NCBI RefSeq assembly: GCF_029945805.1 | Contig: NZ_JAQSDH010000022.1 | Location: 124,001-188,000, forward strand | Source of the DNA: Flavobacterium sp. | GTDB taxonomy: Bacteria > Bacteroidota > Bacteroidia > Flavobacteriales > Flavobacteriaceae | Length of the DNA: 64,000 nucleotides | Reading direction: 5' to 3' | Shown: positions 34,401 to 41,665 of the stretch, one piece after another | Layout: each line of letters opens with the position of its first letter | Position numbering within the stretch: position 1 is the stretch's first letter | Translations under genes and position numbers: made by a program | Notes under the pieces: generated by a model | What the model saw: only the letters and a program-made list of their open reading frames with translations | What the model was told of the DNA's origin: nothing | Databases searched by the model: none

Positions 34401-34405
34401 TTCAT
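25409..34405 (-). CDS. Giant cell-surface adhesin with CUB-FN3 repeats and T9SS type B sorting domain (2998 aa)
   Basis: Exported surface protein. Signal peptide about 1-20, then a choice-of-anchor-J-like domain (about 21-212, EGFEDP...WLIDNVGV). Next come six FN3-like domains alternating with five CUB-like domains (about 212-1425), each CUB starting VCGGNxVD and carrying the YDG strand; neighbouring units are near-identical at DNA level (period 681 bp). After that: an NDECANA region, Ig-like repeats with SWSPxxDNTQTTTYTFTP, a lamin-tail-like domain (FISEVTDANAGSLTYIELYN) and three more VGFSY-type Ig repeats. The C-terminal ~85 residues (NNDGLNDTFDLTGFDVKKL...DLPDGTYYFII) are the gliding-associated CHU_C/type B signal. 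Likely role: adhesion or gliding; ligand unknown. Confidence 0.93.
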   Translation of the reverse strand: MKKITLLLFFLFISVSSYSQLFGLTEGFEDPAPSGPLPQTWSLATGNWAVFERNSDAAFGTGQSWGINAFAAGLQYQGNQCASVSREQINQGNVSEDYLATSIVSVPASGVTELHFWTRMFTSGIQQGTVYKLMVASAAQSQTDPDAYVLVQQWTDADLILPTSNFNVWTEKTVSLPSFLQGQDVYFAFVREYTQPTSALDGDRWLIDNVGVNVQCTSPVTAATVVTGSTTANLFWSNPSGATSWNIIVTPSGGGAPITYPPYSGALPFTATGLTPNTTYSYQVSAICSTGFSSPLSNVSANFTTQIAPPVCGGNLVDSGGPAGNYGNNENVSTTVNPVIPGEVVTVTFTQFNTQANFDFLKIYDGPDATFPLLANLSGTVLPGSYTGTSVSGALTFVFTSNATTVAAGYAANISCAPAPACRIPTGVSIVAGSITTTSASLNWIQPANADTSIATVWDVIALPAGSPAPNAGSVPTANDITGPLPFNLTGLTSGVCYDVYVRAVCNATTNSAWSTVSVAVCTLVAPPVCGGNFVDSGGIAANYANNENLTTVISPINAGDAVTVTFTQFNTEAGNDLLKVYDGNGTIGTTLLATLSGTTLPPSFTSSAVGGQLTFVFTSNGTTIAAGWLANVTCAPPPACPKPIALSAGNATFNSVPLTWVQPANPDTSQSNSWQVLALPCGSPAPNAGSTGFVTANSNNPFPLTGLASNTCFDIYVRAVCSGSDVSTWAGPITSTTLIAPPVCGGNFVDVAGPTTNYANSSDSTVVICPVTPGDLVTVTFTSFATEANFDGLYVFDGNSIAAPQIASLNPAGNVPGGLAGSYWGTLTGGNLPSFTSTSADGCLTFRFRSDPSVNNPGWIANVTCAPPPTCRKPTAITAATVTSNSVILNWTQPVNPDTTTASAWQVLALPCGSPAPTALSTGFVNAATNSFPLTGLTSATCYDIYVRAVCSGTDSSLWGGPTTITTQVAPPICGGNFVDAAGPTTNYANSSDATTTICPVTPGDVVTVTFTSFTTEANFDALYVFDGNSIAAPQVASVNPAANVPGGLAGGFWGAAIPGPFTSTSADGCLTFRFRSDPSVNNPGWIANVSCAPPPTCRTPTAILATLVTSNSVVLNWTQPVNPDTTTASAWQVLALPCGSPAPTALSTGFVNASTNINFPLTGLTSATCYDIYIRAVCSGTDSSTWGGPRTITTLVAPPVCGGNFVDEGGVAANYNNSSNVTTIICPTNPGEIVTVTFTSFNTEANWDGLYVYDGSGINPATQFATANLPANVPGGIAGSYWGNLVGANLPGPFTSTSGDGCLTFVFRSDGSVNNPGWVSNVTCSPAPTCARPIIVPAQLVTQTAATLGWTQPLNPNGSVASAWEYLILPAGAPVPTGLGIPTTSTTYPAVGLSPGTGYILYVRAICSGTDASVWAAYNFATLPTNDECANATFAIVNQNLNCVQTTPGTLAGATASSPATTCAGAGAANDDVWFTFTATAATHVISFNNVAPATALSYAIYSGTCTGLTEVGCNTGAGLTSGTVYYIRVFSTGTAPVFTNFNLCIGTLPCTEAPAFCTGQTVSYANATNVPSLGTIGCLFTSPNPAFFFLQVNQAGPLSYLISQVDNAGAPRDVDYVAWGPFTDLSSACSGVPANPLPGLIPALTPAQGCSGALHACSYSAAPTEIMCIPNAQLCQVYVIMITNFSNAAGTVTFTQTNAGGGTTACFPINTFNYGQTFYCQNQPNPTPVLAPAAVAGVYTSTPGLVIDSATGTIDLLASTPGAYVITSTSATTIGGTCTSIPFITTTRTVIITAPASATIAYSSPSYCNNITTTQPVVLTGTTGGIYTASPAGLLINAITGDILPIASAAGNYTITYTIAAFGGCAAFTTTTQLEIIDAVVPTFTQVAPICPGDTLAPLPTSSNDTPPIIGSWSPVIDNTQTTTYTFTPDTGQCARTTTMTINVGSTTPSFDPIAPICQGAPLAALPILSNNGITGNWSPALDNTQTTTYTFTPTSGVCVGSTTLTIQILPATILPTFNAIPPICPNGVIAALPTTSLNGITGSWSPTLDNTQTTTYTFTPDTGQCALDGTLTIIVNPPLVVSVNNPTFCPGSTGTVVATPAIPGSYTYTWTVPAGVMDPGNVASFDTSTPGTYTVVIDQVSSFCNTDFETPAAVGASPNLFNENLVPCWDTTAADGIIEIWPPGFEGVTAYSGNQLIELNANTVGTLFQDFVVIPGTTMSVSFAHRGRQGNDVVGVEIGPVGGPYVSLGNFTDGNTAWGLHTVNYTIPAGSGNNYTLRFVSVSSTGGDQSVGNLLDSISISALSCTSAPASGIATFQTLPDPTVFVTDPTCTVPGTIRVTSPTNSGSLPANLFISEVTDANAGSLTYIELYNGTGAAVDLSNFKLQTFNNGSVTVTGVCDNVLSGILNNNSTYVVAVGSATNLGSVNPNQVFADCTGVNENDCIKLTTLTDAVVDLWGRTDGVNFTPSNQPGYTFRRNNIATVPSTTWNPADWTTTDPEDYTNIGSYSPASSTYEYSLDGGTYTSNPLFTNVTSGSHTITVRDLVTGCSSLPFNVIVGPPVGQLPTVTTITYTTPVCQSSVTPVLPDTSAPGFTSGGTYSEDTTVSTGLSINATTGEINLAASTIGFHTVRYEVLFDPITCQAAGVSTFVVEIKTVITAVVGFSYTTPVCKIATVTTIPPTLNTGFTSGGTFSSTTGLAISASTGAIDLVNSTAGTYTVTYTIAADPANCQAANSDTALITITPASTPIIGFSYNSPICDGQTTNPLPILNAGFVTGGVFGPANLVDPITGEFLLPATAGQQYTVTYTLPADAANCQNAGTSSATISISLPIQIELSGGCQSVRYVLTALPINNSFDPLTATYSWENSQGIAFATTQSIDVTEIGTYTVTVTVDGCSTTSLPFDVDSINCVIQKGISVNNDGLNDTFDLTGFDVKKLTIFNRLGMKVYSRSNYVNEWGGKSDDGDDLPDGTYYFIIDRNSGETKTGWIYINRAQ
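30130..33770 (-). repeat. Intragenic CUB-FN3 repeat array of the adhesin
   Basis: Alternating CUB-like and FN3-like units of 200-230 codons. The stretch around 30961-31040 recurs almost unchanged around 31642-31720, a shift of 681 bp (227 codons). Units 3 and 4 are the closest pair; the outer units are more diverged, indicating recent duplication or gene conversion in the middle. Confidence 0.8.
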
Positions 34406-34454
34406 AACAATGAAAATTTGAGTTTTGGATAAAAGTTTTTAGAATTTTGAAGTC

Positions 34455-34462
34455 CAAATTTA
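34455..34462 (-). promoter_or_regulatory. Possible -7 box of the adhesin operon
   Basis: Minus-strand TAAATTTG, about 50 bp before the adhesin start. No convincing -33 element is seen, so activation by another factor is possible. The rest of the 188-bp gap to hflX shows nothing else. Confidence 0.4.
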
Positions 34463-34593
34463 GTAAAATTTATGAAATAATTATGAATATTAATTTTTTT
34501 GTGATAAATCATTAGCTTTTGTCCTGCAATCATTGAGTATTTATCTGTTTTTTTAATTTTCAAATCACTAATTTTGTAATCAATTAAAATCAA

Positions 34594-35820
34594 ATGTTAG
34601 AAAAAGAAACTATAAATTTTGAAAGAACTGTAATTGTTGGAATCGTTACACAAAATCAAAATGAGGAAAAATTAACGGAATATCTTGACGAATTAGAGTT
34701 TTTGACTTTTACAGCAGGTGGCGAGGTAATAAAGCGATTCTCACAAAAACTAGAACGTCCAAACCCTAAAACTTTTTTAGGCACAGGTAAAATGGACGAA
34801 ATTAGTATCTACATCAAAGAGAAAAACATTTCTACTGTAATTTTTGATGATGAATTATCGCCATCCCAGCAAAAAAATATATCTAAAATATTAGACTGTA
34901 AAGTACTTGACAGGACCAACTTAATTTTGGACATTTTTGCCCAAAGAGCTGAAACCTCCTATGCAAGAACTCAAGTTGAACTCGCTCAATGTCAATACTT
35001 GCTTCCTAGGCTTTCCGGAATGTGGACACACTTAGAGCGTCAAAAAGGGGGAATTGGACTTCGTGGTCCTGGTGAGACTGAAATCGAAACGGATAGAAGA
35101 ATTGTACGGGACCGAATTGCGCTGTTAAAAGAAAAAATAAAAACGATTGATAAGCAAATGTCTGTTCAAAGAGGCAATCGCGGCGCAATGGTTCGGGTTG
35201 CTTTAGTTGGATATACCAATGTTGGAAAATCGACCTTAATGAACGTTATCAGCAAAAGCGAAGTGTTTGTAGAGAACAAATTATTCGCGACTCTTGACAC
35301 AACCGTACGAAAAGTGGTTATTAGAAATATGCCCTTCTTGTTATCCGACACTGTTGGTTTTATTAGAAAATTACCAACTCAATTGGTTGATTCTTTCAAG
35401 AGCACGTTGGACGAAGTACGTGAGGCTGATTTGTTGTTGCATGTTGTTGATATTTCCCATGCCGATTTTGAAGAACACATAAGTTCAGTAAATCAGATTT
35501 TAAAAGATATTAAAAGCGATGACAAACCAACGATAATGGTTTTCAACAAGATTGACGCTTATAAAAATGAAGTGATTGAAGAAGATGATCTAATGACAGA
35601 AAGAACATCCAAACATTACACATTAGAAGAATGGAAAAAAACTTGGATGGACAATGTTGGAGAAAAAAATGCTTTATTTATTTCGGCCACGAATAAGGAA
35701 AACTTTGAAGAATTTAAAGAAAGAGTCTACGAAGCAGTTAGAAAGATTCATATTACAAGATTTCCTTACAATAAATTCTTATATCCAGATTATAAAGATG
35801 CTGTCGAAAAAGAAGATTAA
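34594..35820 (+). CDS. hflX: GTPase HflX
   Basis: Ribosome-associated GTPase that splits stalled or heat-damaged ribosomes. The N-terminal HflX domain is followed by a coiled helix with GGIGLRGPGE (152-161). The G domain has G1 GYTNVGKST (206-214), G3 DTVGF (252-256) and G4 NKID (318-321). Length 408 matches the family. It is divergent from the adhesin gene and convergent with the outer-membrane barrel-like gene, whose stop is 9 bp away. Confidence 0.95.
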   Translation: MLEKETINFERTVIVGIVTQNQNEEKLTEYLDELEFLTFTAGGEVIKRFSQKLERPNPKTFLGTGKMDEISIYIKEKNISTVIFDDELSPSQQKNISKILDCKVLDRTNLILDIFAQRAETSYARTQVELAQCQYLLPRLSGMWTHLERQKGGIGLRGPGETEIETDRRIVRDRIALLKEKIKTIDKQMSVQRGNRGAMVRVALVGYTNVGKSTLMNVISKSEVFVENKLFATLDTTVRKVVIRNMPFLLSDTVGFIRKLPTQLVDSFKSTLDEVREADLLLHVVDISHADFEEHISSVNQILKDIKSDDKPTIMVFNKIDAYKNEVIEEDDLMTERTSKHYTLEEWKKTWMDNVGEKNALFISATNKENFEEFKERVYEAVRKIHITRFPYNKFLYPDYKDAVEKED

Positions 35821-35829
35821 ATCTAAATC

Positions 35830-36615
35830 CTATTGCAGATAATAAATGTATCCAAAATTAAACCAACCATTCCAATCGTTTGCTCTATTTTCCTTATATC
35901 TTGTTGGGTCAGGATTTAGGCCATCAACCCAATTTGAAAAGTAGTATTGAAATCTTAAATCAAGCATCAAATCTGACAATTCAGTTAATTTATACCTAGT
36001 ACCAACACTCGTAACTATAGACCAAACAGTTCCACCTTGACCTGTCCAAGAACCGTCTGCATATTTGATAGGTGTCGAAATGGGTGAACCTATAGGGCCT
36101 AATTCGGACCATGCTTGCGGATCGTAAAAACTAAATTGACCTCCCAAACTTATAAACGGAGCAAATGAACCTATTGTCGCCGTAAATTCTCTAATACTTA
36201 ACGGGAAAAACTCTAGTTGCATACCAATATTAGTAACAGACGTGCTCCCTCGCATGGCTCTCAATTGATTTGCAAATGTAGATGTTTTTGATGGATCAAC
36301 ATATTGTCCAAAATGTTGTAATTCTGTTTTGTTGTAAGACAATTCGCTTCTCAATTTGAAGTGGTCGTTGAAAAAAGTTTCTGGAGTATAGCAGTTACAT
36401 TCCGCTTTGTAGGAGAAATTCAAATAGTGCACGATGCCGATACCATATCCGGTATTTCCTGCATTAGTAGAAAAATCATGACGTTCACCATAATCAGATT
36501 GGAAAGCCACTGGCCCGGCTATAGCTCCGATTTCATGGGAAAAGCCAAACTGAGCATTTATGGTATTTGACAAAGCAAATAACATCAACACGGATAGAAT
36601 AAAATTTTTGGGCAT
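35830..36615 (-). CDS. Predicted outer-membrane beta-barrel protein (flavobacterial)
   Basis: I start at the internal Met giving MPKNFILSVLMLFALSNTINAQ, a clear signal peptide; the frame continues ten codons upstream. The mature part alternates aromatic strands (FGFSHEIGAIAGPVAFQSDYG, RFQYYFSNWVDGLNP) and ends in WFNFGYIYYLQ, as expected of a small barrel. It resembles a Flavobacteriaceae family known only by locus-style names (THC0290_0291), a weak recollection. It is divergent from gdhA; older annotations sometimes borrow that neighbour's name. A TATATTTG box (36643-36650, minus) precedes it. Confidence 0.7.
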   Translation of the reverse strand: MPKNFILSVLMLFALSNTINAQFGFSHEIGAIAGPVAFQSDYGERHDFSTNAGNTGYGIGIVHYLNFSYKAECNCYTPETFFNDHFKLRSELSYNKTELQHFGQYVDPSKTSTFANQLRAMRGSTSVTNIGMQLEFFPLSIREFTATIGSFAPFISLGGQFSFYDPQAWSELGPIGSPISTPIKYADGSWTGQGGTVWSIVTSVGTRYKLTELSDLMLDLRFQYYFSNWVDGLNPDPTRYKENRANDWNGWFNFGYIYYLQ

Positions 36616-36821
36616 CTGTATACTAATTAGTTCAAATATCGACAAATATATAAAAACATCAATCAGTTATAAAATAAAATAAAAAATAGTTGATTTATAT
36701 CCCAAAAAATAATTCTAAGTTTTAACAACTACTGTTTTAAGACCATTAGTTGAGTTTTCTTATCACAGGCACAAAAACGGTCAGAAGTAAAAAAATATCT
36801 TTTTATATTTTGAATAAAATG

Positions 36822-36829
36822 TATCTTTG
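36822..36829 (+). promoter_or_regulatory. -7 box of gdhA
   Basis: TATCTTTG fits TAnnTTTG, 47 bp before the gdhA ATG; no consensus -33 element at the normal distance. Confidence 0.5.
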
Positions 36830-36873
36830 TCTGATTTTACGAAATCGATTTCTTAAAATATTAATAGAACTAA

Positions 36874-38220
<1,347 letters not shown>

Positions 38221-38249
38221 CACATAATAAATCAACCTAGTAAACCATG

Positions 38250-38280
38250 AAAGGCCATCAAAAAATGATGGCCTTTTTTA
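38250..38280 (+). terminator. Terminator of gdhA
   Basis: AAAGGCCATCA (38250-38260) pairs with TGATGGCCTTT (38266-38276), followed by Ts. Confidence 0.85.
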
Positions 38281-38295
38281 TGCACAAACAACAAA

Positions 38296-38325
38296 TTGGT
38301 AATTTTTACGTTTAGACTATATTTG
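38296..38325 (+). promoter_or_regulatory. Promoter of porZ
   Basis: TTG (38296-38298), a 19-nt spacer and TATATTTG (38318-38325), ending 18 bp before the ATG. Confidence 0.65.
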
Positions 38326-38343
38326 TAAACTAATTTTTTTCAA

Positions 38344-40641
38344 ATGAAAAAGTATCTTTTGTGGTTTATCCTATTTCTATTTCAATTTGGTTTTGGTCAG
38401 CAAAACCTAAATTGGAAAGGATATTTCTCTTACAACGTCATAAAAGATATTTCAGAATCAACTACGAAAGTTTATGCTGCTTCCGAAAATGCGTTATTTA
38501 CCAAAGACTTAACTACCTCCGAAATCAAAACCATCAACTCAATAGATGGACTTTCCGGACAAACAATTTCTGCGCTTTATCATAGTGATGCCTTTAACAA
38601 AACAGTAGTGGGTTATCAAGACGGACTAATTATTGTGATTAATGATGTGGATGGAACGATGTTGAATGTGGTCGATATTATCAACAAAAACATTCCAGCT
38701 AATATCAAAAAAGTCAATCATTTCTCGGAGTACGATGGAATTCTCTATATTTCCTGTGATTTTGGAATTGTACAATACAAATTAGCCACATTAGAATTTG
38801 GCGACACCTATTTTATCGGCCCGAATGGACTAGAAATAAAAGTCTATCAAACTACTTTATTCAATAATGAAATTTACGCCGTTACCCAAAATTACGGTAT
38901 TAAAAAAGCAAGTATAACCAATCCAAACCTGAACGACTTTGCGCAATGGTCATCGTTTGATGGGGGTTCTTGGACGGGCTTAGTTACCTTCAATAATCAG
39001 TTGATCGGAATGAATAGCGACACGAATATTTACAAGTATAATGGCAGTAGTTTTCAAACAATTGCAAACTTAGGCCAAGCCGGAATAGATATAAGAGCTA
39101 CCCCAAATTATTTAGTGGTGACGGGCGCCACTAAGGTTTTAATCTTTAACCAATCATTACTTCAGACAACTACTGCTCTTAATTCGCAGGTAACCCCTAT
39201 TCCAGTAACATTTTCTTGTGCAACCGTAATTGCTTCTAATATTTTTATTGGAACCAATGAAAACGGCTTACTTTCATCAACAATTACGGCTCCAACAACC
39301 TTTGAATTTGTTTTACCCGATGGTCCAAAGATGAATAATATGTTTTCAATACATAGCTCTCCAACCAATTTATGGGCCGTATACGGTGGATATGACATTA
39401 ACTACAACCCGTATTTATACATCGGTTTCACATTATCACAATTTGGCGTAAGCAAATACAACGAACAAGATGGATGGTTAAACATTCCTTACAGCGAAGT
39501 TTTAGACACTAAAGCAATGGTCAGAATTGGAATAAACCCAAACGACGAAAATCAGGTCTACATGGCTTCCTATCACAGCGGTGTATTGAAAATTGAAAAT
39601 GATATACCAACAACACTATTCAACCAAACCAACACTGGCGGAAATGGTTTGGAAACGTTGTCAGACAACTCAACCATCAGAACCAATGGAACGACATTCG
39701 ACAGATCGGGTAATTTATGGCTCACCAATAGTAGAGTTAAAAGAGGTTTAGTAACTTTAAAATCGGGCGGACAATGGCAGTCTTATAGTATGGAAGCCAT
39801 TTTAGACAATTATTCAGATAATGATTTCAGTAGAATTGCCATTGATAAAAGCGGAACCAAATGGATGGCTTCTTCTAAAAATGGCGTGATTGCTTTCAAT
39901 GAAAACGCCAATGTCTTTAAAAAACTATCCATTGGTGCCGATTTAGGAAATCTTCCGTCTGCTGATGTACGAGCTATTGCCGTTGATAATCGAAATCAAG
40001 TTTGGATTGGCACAAACCGAGGTTTACGGGTGTTATCTAGTACTGGAAGTTACAATAGTGACACCCAAATGAAAGCCAATGCTATAATTATTCTAGAGAA
40101 TGATTTAGCACAAGAACTTTTATTTGAACAATTCATCACGGATATAGCTGTCAATGGGTCCAATCAAAAATGGATCTCAACAGCAGATTCAGGTGTATTT
40201 CTTCTTTCGCCAAATGGACAAGAAACTATTTATCAATTTACTAAAGACAATTCTCCTTTGCCCAGCAATACCGTAAATGACATTGAAATTAATGTCGTTA
40301 CTGGAGAGGTTTTCTTTGCAACCGACAAAGGATTGGTTTCTTTTAAAGGAACTTCAACCAGGCCTGCCGATAATTTAGACGCTGTTTATGTATACCCAAA
40401 TCCGGTTCGCCCCAACTTTGATGGAACCGTAAAAATCGCTGGACTACTTTCAAAAGCAATCATCAAAATAACCGACATTGAAGGAAATCTTGTTTATGAA
40501 ACCACCTCAGAAGGCGGAACCATTGAATGGGATACGACTGCTTTTGGCAAATACAAAGTAGCCTCAGGAGTTTACATGATTTTTGTTTCAGCACAAGATG
40601 CCTCGGAAACTGCCGTAAAAAAAGTAATGATAATAAGATAA
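38344..40641 (+). CDS. porZ: Type IX secretion protein PorZ
   Basis: Signal peptide MKKYLLWFILFLFQFGFGQ, then two seven-bladed two-component-regulator-type beta-propellers (repeated blades such as GLSGQTISALYHSDAF, SADVRAIAVDNRNQVWIGTNRGL and NTVNDIEINVVTGEVFFATDKGL), then a C-terminal sorting-like domain (about 675-765, YVYPNPVRPNFDG ... GVYMIFVSAQ). The size and order fit PorZ, an outer-surface part of the T9SS attachment complex that handles anionic LPS in Porphyromonas gingivalis. The 765-residue length is close to that protein. recO follows after 64 bp, a frequent neighbour. Confidence 0.85.
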   Translation: MKKYLLWFILFLFQFGFGQQNLNWKGYFSYNVIKDISESTTKVYAASENALFTKDLTTSEIKTINSIDGLSGQTISALYHSDAFNKTVVGYQDGLIIVINDVDGTMLNVVDIINKNIPANIKKVNHFSEYDGILYISCDFGIVQYKLATLEFGDTYFIGPNGLEIKVYQTTLFNNEIYAVTQNYGIKKASITNPNLNDFAQWSSFDGGSWTGLVTFNNQLIGMNSDTNIYKYNGSSFQTIANLGQAGIDIRATPNYLVVTGATKVLIFNQSLLQTTTALNSQVTPIPVTFSCATVIASNIFIGTNENGLLSSTITAPTTFEFVLPDGPKMNNMFSIHSSPTNLWAVYGGYDINYNPYLYIGFTLSQFGVSKYNEQDGWLNIPYSEVLDTKAMVRIGINPNDENQVYMASYHSGVLKIENDIPTTLFNQTNTGGNGLETLSDNSTIRTNGTTFDRSGNLWLTNSRVKRGLVTLKSGGQWQSYSMEAILDNYSDNDFSRIAIDKSGTKWMASSKNGVIAFNENANVFKKLSIGADLGNLPSADVRAIAVDNRNQVWIGTNRGLRVLSSTGSYNSDTQMKANAIIILENDLAQELLFEQFITDIAVNGSNQKWISTADSGVFLLSPNGQETIYQFTKDNSPLPSNTVNDIEINVVTGEVFFATDKGLVSFKGTSTRPADNLDAVYVYPNPVRPNFDGTVKIAGLLSKAIIKITDIEGNLVYETTSEGGTIEWDTTAFGKYKVASGVYMIFVSAQDASETAVKKVMIIR

Positions 40642-40705
40642 ATTACGAGTCATCAATTACGGACATGAAAATTCGTACTTCGTAATTCTAAATTCGGAAT
40701 TAAAT

Positions 40706-41419
40706 ATGCTCGTCAAAACCAAAGCCATCGTAATTTCATCTTTAAAATATCAGGAAAAAAGCCTGATTGTAAAATGTTTGACGTTGTCTGACGGTTTGAA
40801 AAGTTATTTTGTTCCAAATGCTTTTGCTGCTAAAAAATCCAATCAGAAAATTGCCTATTTTCAACCCCTTTCTATTTTAGAAATCGAAGCCAATCACAAG
40901 AATAAAGGAACATTAGAATATTTCAAGGAAATAAAATTGGCGCACGCTTATCAGACTATTTCCATGAATATTGTCAAAAGCACTATTGTTATTTTCTTGT
41001 CCGAAATAATGCATCACAGTATTCACGAAGAAGAGAAAAACGAGAAATTATTTGACTTTCTCGAATCAGCTTTGCTGTGGCTAGATGCTCATGATGAAAT
41101 GGCAAACTTTCATTTGATTCTAATGCTCGAAATGACCAAATTCCTCGGGTTTTATCCCGATAATACTGAAATTGATTCCAAATTTTTTGATATCAAAGAA
41201 GGTACATTTTCTGCTTTTCAAGGAACCAATTGCCTATCGGAACACGGAACTTTTCTGTTTAAAAAATTAATCGATTTAAAATTCGACAGCGACCAAAAAG
41301 TTTTCACTGGAATAGAACGTCAAATGCTGCTCAAAATCCTGCTCGATTATTACTTTATCCATCTTGATGGTTTCAAAAAGCCAAAATCACTCGACGTTTT
41401 AAAAGAAGTTTTTGCATAA
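40706..41419 (+). CDS. recO: DNA repair protein RecO
   Basis: Recombination mediator that helps load RecA on SSB-coated DNA. The N-terminal OB-fold begins MLVKTKAIVISSLKYQEKSLIV; the rest is helical (IVKSTIVIFLSEIMHHSIHEEE, FHLILMLEMTKFLGFYPD). The Cys4 zinc site of some RecO proteins is not seen, as usual in this phylum. 237 residues is standard. It follows porZ, and its stop is just before a palindromic repeat-like element. Confidence 0.92.
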   Translation: MLVKTKAIVISSLKYQEKSLIVKCLTLSDGLKSYFVPNAFAAKKSNQKIAYFQPLSILEIEANHKNKGTLEYFKEIKLAHAYQTISMNIVKSTIVIFLSEIMHHSIHEEEKNEKLFDFLESALLWLDAHDEMANFHLILMLEMTKFLGFYPDNTEIDSKFFDIKEGTFSAFQGTNCLSEHGTFLFKKLIDLKFDSDQKVFTGIERQMLLKILLDYYFIHLDGFKKPKSLDVLKEVFA

Positions 41420-41421
41420 GG

Positions 41422-41557
41422 TTAACCGCAAAGAACACAAAGTTTTTCGCAAAGCTCGAAAAGCACGATAGTTACAACTCATATTAAATTCGACAGATAT
41501 CCAAACCAAACGCTGCCCAATTCGCGATTTTACTTCCCTTGCGTTCTTGGCAGTTAA
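41422..41557. repeat. 136-bp element with imperfect terminal inverted repeats
   Basis: The left end TTAACCGCAAAGAACACAAA (41422-) and the complement of the right end, TTAACTGCCAAGAACGCAAG (41557 back to 41538), agree at 17 of 21 positions. CGCAAAG words recur inside the left half. It has no coding content and lies between recO and ileS. It resembles a degenerate MITE-like or REP-type intergenic repeat. Confidence 0.5.
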
Positions 41558-41591
41558 ATAACTTTGGAGCCAATTTATCGCATAAAACACA

Positions 41592-41619
41592 ACTTTCGAC
41601 TTTCGACTTTCGACTTTCG
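41592..41619. repeat. Heptanucleotide tandem repeat (ACTTTCG x4) before ileS
   Basis: Four perfect 7-bp units ending 47 bp before the ileS ATG. A similar word TACTTTCG (41631-41638) follows where the -7 box of ileS could be. Confidence 0.85.
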
Positions 41620-41665
41620 ACTTAAATTTATTACTTTCGCACCTCTATTAAAGAAAAGGATAAAA

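Noticed and set aside
41564..41665. A 34-residue N-terminal extension of IleS
   Set aside because: The extension translates the ACTTTCG heptamer repeat; the normal family N-terminus begins at 41666.
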